The notes under the pieces were generated by a model that made no database searches, was not told where the DNA came from, and saw only the letters and a list, made by a program, of their open reading frames with translations. This document shows, one piece after another, positions 50,061-60,927 of a stretch of 64,000 bases of DNA. The first letter of the stretch is position 1. Every line of letters starts with the position of its first letter. The position numbers and the translations under genes were made by a program. The DNA comes from Cryoendolithus antarcticus. Lineage: Eukaryota > Ascomycota > Dothideomycetes > Cladosporiales > Cladosporiaceae. Location: the NCBI GenBank assembly GCA_002077065.1, contig NAJO01000006.1, positions 744,001 through 808,000 on the forward strand, in the 5' to 3' direction.

Positions 50061-50833
50061 AGACCACTTGGCTCGGGACTCGCAGTACGGCTAAACTGAC
50101 AACGCACAACGTCGGCGTCCACGCGCAAAGCCACACAAGCACCGTGCGCACTACTTGACGCATTCGGTACGTGCAGACTTCGATTCACGGTGAAGGCGCT
50201 CGGTACAAAATTTTCTAGCAATGGCACTGGATGCTGCATCCACCCTGCGCTTTGCTTTCGAATGTCTCGAATACGGCAACTGCAGAGCCCAGCCATCGAG
50301 AGACTGAGCCATTATTATTGCTATCGCCTTCACGTCGCACTGCGTTTCAGCAATGACAAGCCACCGGCTTGAGAGCAGTGGCGTTCGGGTAGCCGTGATT
50401 GAATCCATCACCAAGGCTTCTGGACAAACTCAGGGTCCCGTAGCATAGATTGGGAGCAGTGTATGCCACAAGGTCACGGCGCTCGGCTCGATAGGAGATC
50501 AGAGGTCGAGATCTCGGAACCTACCCTACCGCTTGTAGTCTAGTAAACCGCGTATGGGTGGGTCCCCACATGCTTGACGCATCACTACGCAGTCCGACGC
50601 TCGGAAAGCGTCGGAACGAAGGAATGATCAGTATACAGCTAAATATGATACAACCACTGCAAGTAAGCTACTCATACACTCTGCCCATTGCTAAACCATG
50701 CTTGTGTTGCAGCCTGTGATATGCCATTCCGTGTATACCCTCCCAGCACGCCATCCTGAATGCACCATAACGCTAGTCCCATATGTTTCGATCCCCAAAT
50801 AACGCCAACAATCACACCGCTCACGCATACCCC
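50061..50833. other. Intergenic with a perfect 9-bp hairpin
   Basis: About 770 bases between convergent genes, no protein gene seen. TCCGACGCT (50593-50601) and AGCGTCGGA (50607-50615) can pair around CGGAA. Confidence 0.45.
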
Positions 50834-51301
50834 TCACTTCCTCCCCCCCTTCTTCCCCTTCCCCCCACCACTACTCATAACCTTACTAGTACTCATCAGT
50901 TCCCCAATATAACTCTGCAGAAACTTATTCCCCCCTTCCAACCTCGCATGCTCGCTCTTCACCGTCTCCACTCTTTCCACAATCTCCATTAAACCCTTCT
51001 GCAGCTCCCTCGCCTGGTTCTCTAAATCCCTTCGCGCCGCTTCACCCAGCTGCTCGATTTCTGGCGGCGCGCGCCGGGGCGATAATGTGCGCGAGGGATC
51101 GGAGGGCGAGGATTCGTATTCTAGCGCTGCGGAGGTGGGGGGGCCGGTGCGCGAGGTTATCATTGTGCCGCTGCTGGCGCGGGTTGTGAGGGGTGGGCGG
51201 CCGCGGGCTGGGGATGGGGGCGTTGAAGTGGAGGTCGGAGTGGGAGGAGAAGGTTGGGCGATTGAGGGGATGGGGTCTGGGGGGTTGGTAGTGGAGGCCA
51301 T
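50834..51301 (-). CDS. Short coiled-coil (SCOC/SLO1-like) protein
   Basis: 155 aa from ATG 51301. The first 85 residues are Pro/Ser/Thr-rich and disordered. Residues about 90-145 form one coiled coil (ARRDLENQARELQKGLMEI, VKSEHARLEGGNKFLQSYIG, ELMSTSK), which resembles the SCOC/SLO1 family acting with Arl1-type GTPases at the Golgi. It ends in a Gly/Lys tail (GGGKGKKGGRK). The family call rests on the coiled-coil pattern only, and short coiled coils are easy to misassign. Confidence 0.6.
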   Translation of the reverse strand: MASTTNPPDPIPSIAQPSPPTPTSTSTPPSPARGRPPLTTRASSGTMITSRTGPPTSAALEYESSPSDPSRTLSPRRAPPEIEQLGEAARRDLENQARELQKGLMEIVERVETVKSEHARLEGGNKFLQSYIGELMSTSKVMSSGGGKGKKGGRK

Positions 51302-52181
51302 GTTCGTAGACGGCGTTGGGCAGTCGCAGTGGAGCAATATGTCGTTCTGCTCGACTGTGTAATCGAGAGGTGTTAGGCAGGCATGGGAGGCGTATTGGTC
51401 TCGGTGGGTGAGAGCTGTGTCTCGTGACTGTGGATAACTCGCAATATGGACGGCACGAGAAGTGGGTTGGTGAGACGTTGGATCTACAGACGTCGCGACT
51501 CGGGTAGTCAGAGCAGTGGCCAGGCACTGACGATCTGCAATTCTAGCGTCATTTGCCCTGCATCACCGAAGGTTTTGACATTTCGTGGGGCCGATGAGGT
51601 AGGCCAAGCATGACCTCCACCTTGCCGGTCAAGTCCTTGACATGTGAAGCTGCAAGAGAAGCACATGATGAGCAGATGCAGGGCACTGAGAGTAGAAGCA
51701 CTGGGACCTGAATGCTTGCATTAAGTGTGCATATCAGCACTGATGAATTGTCGTGCCGTGTAGTCGGACCACAGTGGAACGACAGCTGCGCAAGCGTTTG
51801 AAGTACAGTCTTCGGATCTGCACAGAGTGAGACAAGAATAGGAGCGAACTCCGGCGGCTCACGATATAAGAAGCAATAGAGTTCACCAGTAAGCTATGTT
51901 CCAACGCACCACTAGTGGACGACGGTCCGCGTGAACATGCTGCTGAATAGAGAACTCCAACGGCTAGGTAGTGTACGATATATATGGTCGAGACGACGGG
52001 GAATGCCTGCAGCCACGTGGAGTGAGATGGTTGGAAAAGCCAGTGACTAAGCGGACCCTCGAGCTCCTGCATTCTATTCGCTTACAGTCAACCAAGCTTA
52101 GCATTGATATACCCACTCGACTGGTCTGGGCCTCAGTCGCAGGGAGAGTGCGGGTAGACGCCATCGTGAGTGCATCTCAAT
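51302..52181. other. Divergent promoter region
   Basis: About 880 bases between the coiled-coil gene and the conserved protein at 52182. Scattered short frames, no gene supported. The conserved protein could have an unseen 5' exon here. Confidence 0.4.
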
Positions 52182-53003
52182 ATGTCTGCGTCCCCTCTCA
52201 CCTCGGGCGGCTTCATCCCCACACCAGCTCCATCCTCAATTACGACCTCTACAGCATCGACCCGGTCCGCGCTTCCTCACCCTCGTTCGCAGCCTCTTCG
52301 GCCTGGAGGAAGCAAAGAGTCGGCCTTCATCCGATACGTCGATGACGACCTGTTGAAGATTCAGCGCCGCTTCGCCAAGCGAACCACTCCAGCAGCCAAT
52401 GGACAGGACATCGAGCGAGACGCGTCGACCATTTGGGACGATGTCTCTGGCTACAAGTCCATGCGGGAGGCTTGCAAAGACGTCGATGACCTGCTGAGCG
52501 TGATCTGGATCTCTGGTACGCCAAGTTTGCAGATGCCGTATCTGATCAATCTTGCGGCCTTTGTGACAGACATGGTTGCTGGCATGCCTGCAAATCCGAG
52601 GCAGATGTTCAAGGTACTGGAGAAGCTCGACCATGCATTTGCTAGTCTGCTACAAGGACGAGATGTGGATAGTGGGGAGCGTCTGCCGGGCTTCGAGAAC
52701 CGCAGGGGAGTTAGTGGGACCGAGAAGGTAAGAGTGAGGAGTCTTGTTGAGAGGACGAGGCGGAGTGTCATGGAGAGTTTGAAGAGTGGAGAGTTAGATG
52801 ACATGTATGAGCCGGAGACTGAGGCCTCCGAGAGCGAGGACGACGGAGGTCTCATACTTGAGGGCGACAGCCCGTACTCTGGGAGGGAGCTGGAGGAGAC
52901 CTGGGAGATGCAGATCGCCAGAGTGTATGACCGTACCGTTGTCGAATTAGGGGAGAGCTTGGAAGCGCCGAATATTGGGATCATCACAGAGGGCAGAGGC
53001 TGA
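52182..53003 (+). CDS. Conserved fungal protein of unknown function
   Basis: 273 aa from ATG 52182; the frame is open slightly farther but only with GTG. After a Ser/Pro/Thr-rich start comes GGSKESAFIRYVDDDLLKIQ and RRFAKRTTPA, then a helical core (GYKSMREACKDVDDLLSVIW, ISGTPSLQMPYLINLAAFV, FKVLEKLDHAFASLLQGRD) and an acidic Glu/Ser region. I believe this arrangement is shared among ascomycetes but cannot attach a function. No signal peptide or membrane span. Confidence 0.65.
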   Translation: MSASPLTSGGFIPTPAPSSITTSTASTRSALPHPRSQPLRPGGSKESAFIRYVDDDLLKIQRRFAKRTTPAANGQDIERDASTIWDDVSGYKSMREACKDVDDLLSVIWISGTPSLQMPYLINLAAFVTDMVAGMPANPRQMFKVLEKLDHAFASLLQGRDVDSGERLPGFENRRGVSGTEKVRVRSLVERTRRSVMESLKSGELDDMYEPETEASESEDDGGLILEGDSPYSGRELEETWEMQIARVYDRTVVELGESLEAPNIGIITEGRG

Positions 53004-53212
53004 GACGATGTCGTGGTCGAGGACGTGAGGTCTAGCTGAAGAGGCACCTTTGGTCGTTCCTTCCACTTCGGCCAGCATCTCAAAACTGCACTCTACGACC
53101 CACCTGCCATGCAAACGGCGACCATGGCGACATCGACTCATGCCTCCCTCACTCGCTGCAACCACTATGGTCGACAATCATCATCCATTCATCACTACCC
53201 ACCACCGGCACG

Positions 53213-56067
53213 ATGCCGACCCACGACACACACGGCGTGACGGCGAGCCTCACGGTCTCCAGTCTTGAGGCGACGATATGTGACACAATCGTGATGCGCA
53301 TGGGCAAGTCCTGGCAGACGGAAGCTGAGCGCATCAATGCTGAGCTTCGTCACGGTCGTAAATTACCCGAGCACGCTGTCACGCAGACGAACTCAGGCAA
53401 CGGCAATCTACAGTATTTGGGCCACGATGGCGATATGTCGTTCCTGATGGTGGAGGCGGGCGAGCATATCAATGTTGACCCAGCACTACGTGAGTATACT
53501 CAATCCTCCCCCAACGTGGCACATGAGACAGGCGGCGATGGCAGCGGCAACGGCAGCGATGGCAGCGACAAGGCTCGCAACGGCGACTACGACATGTCCG
53601 CCGCATCGAACACTATCATGATGGCATCACTTGACGACTTGACGACGAATAGCGTCGATGAACAGCAGGGCACACAGAATGGCCTTGGGAACGTTCAAAT
53701 TGGTAAGTCGGCTTCGCAACGCTTCGCAAGCGTACACGCACTGACCTCGGACCTTCGTGTCAGCAGACTTAGGAGGGACAAAAGCCCTGTCTCTGGTAGT
53801 CAACTACGGCGGCGCGACCTACGGCCGAGAGCACCGCAAGGCTACAACGAACAACCTGACGAAGGATCTGAAGTTCGAAATCTACTTGAACGGCGACTTG
53901 GTCGAAGTCGTTTACGACAACTGGCGCCGCGCCTCTGGAGCTGTTGCTAAGCGTGGTGGTACCAAGGTCTTCAGCGGCACACGTTTTCATCGCCAAGCGG
54001 AGAAGCCTTGGACTTATGAGAGCTACCCTCCTACGCCCGACTCAAATGGCGCGGCACGTCGCTGGACGCAGCTCAATGAAGCCCACACACGAGAGGCCGA
54101 GCGTCGTGGACAAGATGTTGACGGCGAGATGCCTATCACTGCGAAGTATCTTATGGCCCTATCACAGCTAGTCATGCCGGACCGCATCAAGCTTCTAGGG
54201 ACTGACTTCAGCGTCATCGACATCATCATCACCGCTGGCGACGGCTCCAAGTTCGGCCCGGGCACCTCGTACCAACGTGGGCCAACTCGCATGACCGATC
54301 ACCGCTTCCTGTCCAATATTCCCGAGATGCCCAGAGACAGTCTCACAGCTCGTTTCCGCTCAGCTGCTGGAGACAAGACTCTGAACGCTGGCAAGAGCCT
54401 CGCTAGTCTGAGCATCCTGCAACATGGCGGCACTCATGCAGAGCACAGACTCATACCAGTGGGACCCGAAACCTTTTACGAGATTGTCCAACAGCTTCCT
54501 GTCGAGCTCAAAACCATGAAGTGCGCCAAAGGCTACGGCAGATCAAACGAGCGCACGATTGCCCAGCGAATGGGCGACATGGTCAAGATGTCACCGAAGA
54601 GGCAGCGCGAGACTTTAGACGGATTGAAGGATGATGTGAGTCAGGAGCATATGCATCTTATGGAAGCTGCGCTTGAGTTTGGAATGTTAGAGCAGCGACA
54701 AGCCCGGTCGAGCGTCACACAGGCTGACGTAGCGGTTCACTACGCTCAACCCGATGATGCAGGGCTCGATCTTACAGGTTCTGAGAAATTGGACATGCAG
54801 ATCGATCCAATGCTATTTGCAGAGACGCCAGACGCGGATGGGCGGCAGTCAAGCATCACACAGGCCGACGTATCGCTTCACTGCGCTCAACCCGATGATG
54901 CAGGGCTCGATCTTACAGGTCCTGGGAAAATGGACATGCAGATCGATCCAATGCTATTTGCAGAGACGCAAGCATCGGACGGGTGGGATGCCGGAGTACA
55001 GCTGCAGCAAGACCTCCCAGATGTCACGATGCAAGATCAGAGTCCTGTCGGCGGATCGCAAGTTCAGAACCTCGAGCCATTGCAGGCGACCATGGCCTTG
55101 GGCTATAGTACGCCAGCAGTGCATCTACGTAAGTCGGGAGTCTTCAACCCCGTTATGATATGGTCACTGACTCTGAGCAGCGTCTCTCGAAGTCTACGGC
55201 GATCCTTTCATCGCCTCATCCTATAACGCATCACCCTTTGTGCCGGCTGCCCAGTTCGTGTGCAGCAACGGCGGCTCCGGCTCACTTGACTTCTCTTCTC
55301 TGGTCGCCGCCCAAGACAGATGCATCACAGTCGATCCGAAACAGTTGATGCAATCTTCTGATCCCGCGGACATCCTACCCAATACTACGAGTAACACAGG
55401 TGAAGACGATGCAAGCACCACCCAGCCGCCAGATTTCGACGACATCATTATTGAGGGTGTCGAAGTCACAGCCAGTAACAAGACTACCATGGAGCGAATG
55501 ATCGATCTAGCCATGGACTACGGCTGTCAGCCTGACGGACCGCTGCTCGGTTGCTTGGACCCAACGCTTGCTGAGCGTGTACCCAGGCGTCCTCCAGGAT
55601 CTGCCATCTACGGCATCAACGTGCAGACGCCAGCGAAGCACAAAGGTGGTAGACCTCGCAAACGCCCCGTTGAGGAGCCCGCGAACGAAAGCGAGGTCGA
55701 TCCTTCGTGGTCAGCCCAAGCTACGCCAAACAAGCGTAGAAAGACTGGCTCCACTATACAGACGAGGAACTCTCACAAGCCTGTGGTGCAAATAAACAGC
55801 ATATCTGAAGAGGACACTCCAACGCGTGCCAAGGCTACACCGTTGTCTACAAGAAAGGCTCTTCAGTCTGGTACGCCGAAGCCTAGACAGAGTATTGCTG
55901 AAGAGTCGATCGCGCAAGCACTGGAACACTTTGAGATTCCTGCGATGTGCGTGGGAAGTGCTGTGAGCTATGCGATGGGGAATGTGCAGAGGCAGATCAA
56001 GAAAGAGAGGTTGGGGTCGTTTAGGGAGGAGAGTCTGGTTGTGGGGATGAGGTTCGTCGTCATCTGA
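53213..56067 (+). CDS. Large hypothetical protein with AT-hook and internal tandem duplication
   Basis: Three exons: 53213-53702, 53767-55128 and 55181-56067, giving 912 aa; introns are 64 and 52 nt, GT-AG. The first acceptor is CAGCAG, so a one-residue variant using 53764 as exon start is possible. The body has a globular block (LSLVVNYGGATYGREHRKAT, FEIYLNGDLVEVVYDNWRRA, MPITAKYLMALSQLVMPD). Then two tandem copies of a 47-residue unit (DNA 54711-54851 and 54852-54992) containing QPDDAGLDLTG and MDMQIDPMLFAET. Near the end GGRPRKRP is an AT-hook, followed by basic nuclear-type sequence. Probably a nuclear DNA-binding protein; family unknown. Confidence 0.65.
54711..54992 (+). repeat. In-frame tandem duplication, 141-bp unit
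   Basis: Two copies (54711-54851 and 54852-54992) with long identical stretches, including CCCGATGATGCAGGGCTCGA and the block encoding DMQIDPMLFAET. About three quarters of the encoded residues agree. The unit length is a multiple of three. Confidence 0.85.
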
Positions 56068-56475
56068 GGGAAGTGAGAGTGATACCAAAGCTGCATCGAA
56101 GGAGTGAGGATGTCGGTGCTAGGCCGGAGAGCAGAAAGAACTGGTCAATATTGGAGAGTGAAGGTACGTTCACTCAAGCATACGCAGTCGAGCGTCTTTC
56201 TTGTGGTGCATCACTACTCCTCCTCCCTTCACAGCAAGTACTCTTCTGTTGCGTTGACGTTTAGTCGGTGCGTCGCCGTGGTGATGTTTTCATCTCTTTG
56301 TGCACAGCTGAGGAATGCAGAGTCCTTCCTTGCTTCATTCCCCAAACATCACTCCTTTCTCCGAACCTCACAACATCACTCCTCAGCGCGCGTATCGTCA
56401 CTCACAGCAGTACCACTCACCATCAGCTCGATCACGTCGCGTGCCACCCAGCAGCTTCCTGCCCATCACGCTACC
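56068..56475. other. Intergenic leader region
   Basis: 408 bases. The frame of the next gene is open upstream of its ATG but without conserved-looking sequence; pyrimidine-rich near 56310-56475. No separate gene seen. Confidence 0.4.
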
Positions 56476-58158
56476 ATGGCTTCACCCTCCCGCAAACGGC
56501 CCCGACGCAAATCACCTGCCGACGCCTCATTTCGGCCGAATCCAGCGCTCTCACCCATGCGCGCCGCTTACCCAGACGACGAGTACGATGAAAGTGCCAT
56601 TGACCGTTCGCCACGCCATGTAAGCTGGACCTCCCGCCTTGAGCAAGGCGCCACGAAACCAGATCGTGCGAGGGCTTCGATGAGTCCCGCGCGGTCGTCG
56701 ATGAAAAGGGTGCTGCCAGCTGAGGACGAAGAAGAGTACGAGTGTGAACTCGAAGATCGCATGTCTGTAGATGGTCCGACGGCGGAGGAAGAGAAGATGC
56801 TTTTCAGCCCGATTTCAGGGATGAAGGGGAAGCCGAAGCGGGCTTATCGCCTTGGTGAACTTTTCAAAGGGACACCGTTATGGAAGATTGCGGGTGATCA
56901 GGCGAAAGATGAGACGTTGTGCGCGGCCATGCATGAACTGAGGGATATGACTGTTCTCTTTTCGAAGTACTTCTGTCGTCCGGATCCGAAACTTGCGAAA
57001 GACGCTGTGAGAGAGATCTGTAAGGATGAGGAGAATGTAACACTGGTGAGGTACATTGGCTGTCTTGCTATGGGAGGTCCGGATGGGTTGGCAGATTGGA
57101 GGGTGCTGTTTCAGGATGGACTGCAACTCGAGGCTTTGGCGATGGGTATTGTGTCTCGTGCGCTCAAGGAGCATGTGGTTAGCGCGCTGTGGTTCGCAGC
57201 GGATGAGAAGCTTGAGAAGAAGCTCGACTTGCTGGATCTTAAGCATGTAGAGAAAGATGGTAGGTCTTCCTGGCTGCGAGGAGTTTTGTACGATCACTCA
57301 TGATGCTTTCTAGGGTTCTACCGCACCGAGCAGCGCGCCAAAAAGTGCAGAGAATTGTCCAAAGGAGACCTGCAATTTAAACGCAATGTCGCAAAAGTGT
57401 GCGCGCAAATGGCGAGGCACTTGGGATTCCTTTACGACTTGAACCTCCACGAAGACAAGGACACCGGCGAGACTTACTACTGGGAAGAACTGGAAAAGGA
57501 ACTGTACAACATCGTGACTTTCGCCGCGAAGCTCAGTCAGGACATGCGCTGTGTTGATGACGCGGTATACTACTGGTCGCCCACTTTCAAGGATGAGGAG
57601 TTCGAGCCCGCACGCATGGAGTGCTACAATCTCGCCGACATGATCACTAAAAGTCCGTATCGGAAGAAGAAGGTCGATGGCCGAGAGACGGCTATTCTTC
57701 ATGAGCCTGACAAGGGCCGTGAAGCCATAGTCCGCATCGTCCTTTCACTAGGCCTCATCGCGTACCGCAAAGGAGGCGGCGACCTCGCGGAAAAGCTGCT
57801 GATTGATGAACGCACGCAAGCCGACGAAGAGGCCAAGCGTTTGCCGCCTGATGTACGCCATGCGAGGAGTCTCTCAAGAGATAGCCCGCACAAGTTGACG
57901 GGCAAGGAGGGCTTCCGCACGAGGCTGATCTGCAAAAGTGCTGTGCAATTGCAATGGGGACAGCAGAGGCTTTTGACCAGGCAGGCTGGGACTAGCACGT
58001 ATATCGATGCTGTGAGGAAGAACGACTTGAGCAAGTATGTGAACGATCGAGCTGGGTTCGTGGAGTTGTTCGACGTGTTTCTGAAGGAACATCCGACATA
58101 CAGGGTGCCAGTGCCAAAAGAGCCGGAGGTCGAGGCTGTGGGTGACCGGGAGAAGTGA
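56476..58158 (+). CDS. Hypothetical conserved-looking protein (nuclear type)
   Basis: 542 aa in two exons, 56476-57259 and 57314-58158, joined by a 54-nt GT-AG intron. The N-terminus MASPSRKRPRRKSPADA is a basic nuclear-localisation-like run, followed by a disordered Ser/Pro/Glu region. The remainder is helical: AYRLGELFKGTPLWKIAGDQ, LFSKYFCRPDPKLAKDAVRE, FKRNVAKVCAQMARHLGFLYD, LSLGLIAYRKGGGDLAEK. The long helical body with a proper intron and continuous frame supports a true gene. No family recognised. Confidence 0.65.
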
Positions 58159-58505
58159 TGTTGCTGTGATGAGGATCTGAATTCTAGTCAGTAGCAGAAG
58201 GCGTGTTATTTTTCGGTCATCTTGGTACAGATACAACCATTTAGTACGATTCAATAATGATGTTGATGATGCAGCGAACCCTTGGATCAGGTCGAACTCC
58301 GTCCTCCCACTCGGAGCGGAGTTGCAGCTGAATGAGGAAGGTGTTACCAGATATCTCCAATCGCCTACACGTTCCAAGCAAACACTGCACGAAGGGCGCG
58401 TGGTAAAGATGGACGAACTTCGGTATATTGTATCTGATAGGCTCGCGAGGGACAACGGCAGTCCTTCGAGAGAGAGCTTACAAAACTGTTCCTACATACG
58501 ACAAT
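58159..58505. other. Intergenic before the aminotransferase
   Basis: 347 bases holding the 3' end of the previous gene and the aminotransferase promoter. No gene seen. Confidence 0.4.
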
Positions 58506-59817
58506 ATGGCAACCACGTTCGACGTCAACGCTGTTCGCGAGCACTTCCCAGCCGTAGGCAAGAAGCAGGTAAGTTGCCCGTCGAGCCGCCGTACCAGACA
58601 CCAATGCTAACGCGACACTCTCGCAGGTATACTTTGATAATGCAGGCGGGAGTCAAGTGCTCAAGTCCGTCGTCGATTCGGTCTCGAACTACCTCCTCAG
58701 TAGCAATGTTCAGCTTGGAGCATCTTACGAGATCGCACGACAGTCCACGAAGCTCTTCGACGAAGGATGTGCCGCAGCGGCAAAGTACGTGAACGCTTCT
58801 CCCGAAGAAGTGGTGATCGGACCTTCAACAACCCAACTCTTCCGTAACCTCAGTCTGAGCCTGTACGAGCATGTTACGCCAGACTCCGAGATCATCATCT
58901 CCAAGCTCGATCACGAGGCCAACATTGCTTCCTGGGTTCAACTGGCAGAGTGGCGAAAGTGCAAGGTTGTCTGGTGGGACTCGCCAAACAAGCACAACCC
59001 TCAGCTCGACACGGAGCACCTCAAGAAGCTGTTGACGCCCAAGACTCGTCTTGTTACCTGCACGCACACTTCCAACATTCTGGGAACGATCAACGATGTC
59101 AAGGCCATTGCTGCCACGGTCCACACTGTCCCTGGTGCCCTTCTCTGCGTAGACGCTGTAGCATATGCTCCCCACCGCGCAATCGATGTCCGTGACTGGG
59201 GCGTAGACTTCTACTCATTCTCATGGTACAAAGTCTACGGCCCTCATATCGCCTCTCTGTACGCCTCGAAAGAGGCACAGAAGTCCATGATCACGCTAGG
59301 CCACTTCTTCAAGTCCAAAGACTCGCTCGAAAACTTACTCGGGCTGGCGGCAGCCAACTACGAGCTCACGGCTTCGATACCAGAAGTGTGTAAGTACTTG
59401 CAGGATGTGCCATGGGATCAGATTGCGGTGCATGAGGAGAAATTGCAGAGGATCCTGATTGACTACCTGAATTCTAAGCCGGACGTCTATCAGATCTGGG
59501 GCCAGCCAGTCGCTGACAAGGAGAAAAGGGTGCCAGTCATCAGCTTCACGGTGAAGGGTAAGAGTAGCAAAGACATCGTTGATGCTATCGAGGCGAAGAG
59601 CGATTTCGCGTGTAGATGGGGCGCCTTCTACAGTAACAGGCTTTGTGAGGAAGTGATGGGTCTCGATCCTGTCGATGGTGTGGTGAGAGTCAGTCTGGTG
59701 CATTACAACACTGGTAAGTGAGCACGCTTCGTGATATATTGGGTATCGCTGACAGTCTGCACAGAGGATGAGATCAAGGGATACGTCAAAGTACTTGACG
59801 AAGTAGCATCTGCATAG
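58506..59817 (+). CDS. Class V aminotransferase (cysteine-desulfurase-like)
   Basis: PLP-dependent enzyme of fold type I, 400 aa. Exons 58506-58568, 58627-59713 and 59765-59817; introns are 58 and 51 nt, GT-AG. Motifs: YFDNAGGSQVL at the start of the core (exon 2), PSTTQLFRNLS, LDHEANIASW, TCTHTSNILGT, Asp196 in CVDAVAYAPHR and Lys223 in FSWYKVYGPH as the likely PLP lysine. The C-terminal domain has CRWGAFYSNRL and VRVSLVHYNT. It matches the cysteine-desulfurase-like subgroup often called class V aminotransferase in fungi rather than mitochondrial NFS1 (no NFS1 cysteine loop seen). Substrate unknown; could be a selenocysteine lyase-like or isopenicillin-epimerase-like activity. Confidence 0.88.
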
Positions 59818-59920
59818 TCTTACAGGTGCTATGGATGGACCTTCATCCCCACAGAACCGTCGTCGTTACACTCGCAGCGGTTGCTTCGATACCGAATGAC
59901 TTCTCGCCAAGTGAGAATGC

Positions 59921-60418
59921 TTACACAAGCTTCATTCCAGAAAACAAATGCTCATACCTCAACGCCCCATCCAAGGCCTGCCCGATTTCACTGTAGCGGA
60001 ACCTGCTCGCAGCCATCATCTCGTTCGTTCTCGTCCGCACATAAGGATCGTGCGCCTTCCAATTGACCTCGACATGTTTGAGTCGTCTCACGTTCTCGAT
60101 GCCAATGATTTCTGCCCATTGTCGTAAAGGGAACATCATCATCGAGCTGACCGTGACCGAGAAGATGCCAAGTTCGTAAGATAACGACAGTGTCTCGTGA
60201 CGGATCTGGCGGTTCGTCCGAGTCAACGGGGGCTGTGGCCAGTCCTCTGTCGTTGTGAGGCAGTGAGATGGAATATGCTGGATTTTCCTGCGGAGAGCTG
60301 TAGGTAGTGAGGTGGTCGGGTCGAGTTCAAATTCGATCAGAGCGAGCTCCCAAATCGTGTTGCGGATCTCAGCTGGGAGGCCAAGCAGAGTAGGGCTCGC
60401 AAAGATAGTCGATGCCAT
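59921..60418 (-). CDS. Small 2EXR/F-box-like hypothetical protein
   Basis: 165 aa from ATG 60418. LLGLPAEIRNTIWELALIEF is the LPxEIRxxIWxLAL motif of the fungal 2EXR family, followed by LTRTNRQIRHETLSLSYE, the second motif (NRQIRxE). A shorter C-terminal half than usual. Function unknown. It is convergent with the aminotransferase. Confidence 0.7.
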   Translation of the reverse strand: MASTIFASPTLLGLPAEIRNTIWELALIEFELDPTTSLPTALRRKIQHIPSHCLTTTEDWPQPPLTRTNRQIRHETLSLSYELGIFSVTVSSMMMFPLRQWAEIIGIENVRRLKHVEVNWKAHDPYVRTRTNEMMAASRFRYSEIGQALDGALRYEHLFSGMKLV

Positions 60419-60927
60419 TTCTCGTGAGTTCAGATTTGGCTATAGCTTCACTGGAGTGCTGATTCCAAAGGCGAGACTTGTCTAGAGGCAGCAAAAAAGG
60501 TGATCAACGTTGTGATCGCGGGGAGACAGCAACAGTGCTTGACCCGGAGTTGATGATGGCTAGGTCACTCAGCCGTCTAGAACTGGTCAAAACATAGAAG
60601 GTATGTACGGTCATTGTTGTCGATGACAGCTAGGTCATCATCGCCTGTTGCCAACTGCTCTCGGTGCTTTCGGCACTGTTTGCTGCGAGGTCGGCACTTC
60701 TCATCCTCGACCCTCCTTGCAGCCATCGAGCTTGATGATAAAGCTATGTATATGTAGGTCAAGCACGCCACCCCTCTGGCGGGAGCAGTGCGATTGTTGG
60801 TTTGTGCGTAAGTTGTCGAATCTTTAGCTACCATACAGTGCACATCCATGCTCGGCCCTCGTACCCAAGTGAGCCTCTAGCTGCCAGTCTTTGACCAATA
60901 CTGTATGTAGTAGGCGAACAGCGACCG
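60419..60927. other. Divergent promoter region
   Basis: About 510 bases between divergent starts; no gene seen. Confidence 0.4.

Noticed and set aside
52451..53083. A 210-codon minus-strand frame
   Set aside because: Antisense shadow of the conserved protein at 52182-53003; Ser/Leu-rich as expected for a complement of acidic helical coding.
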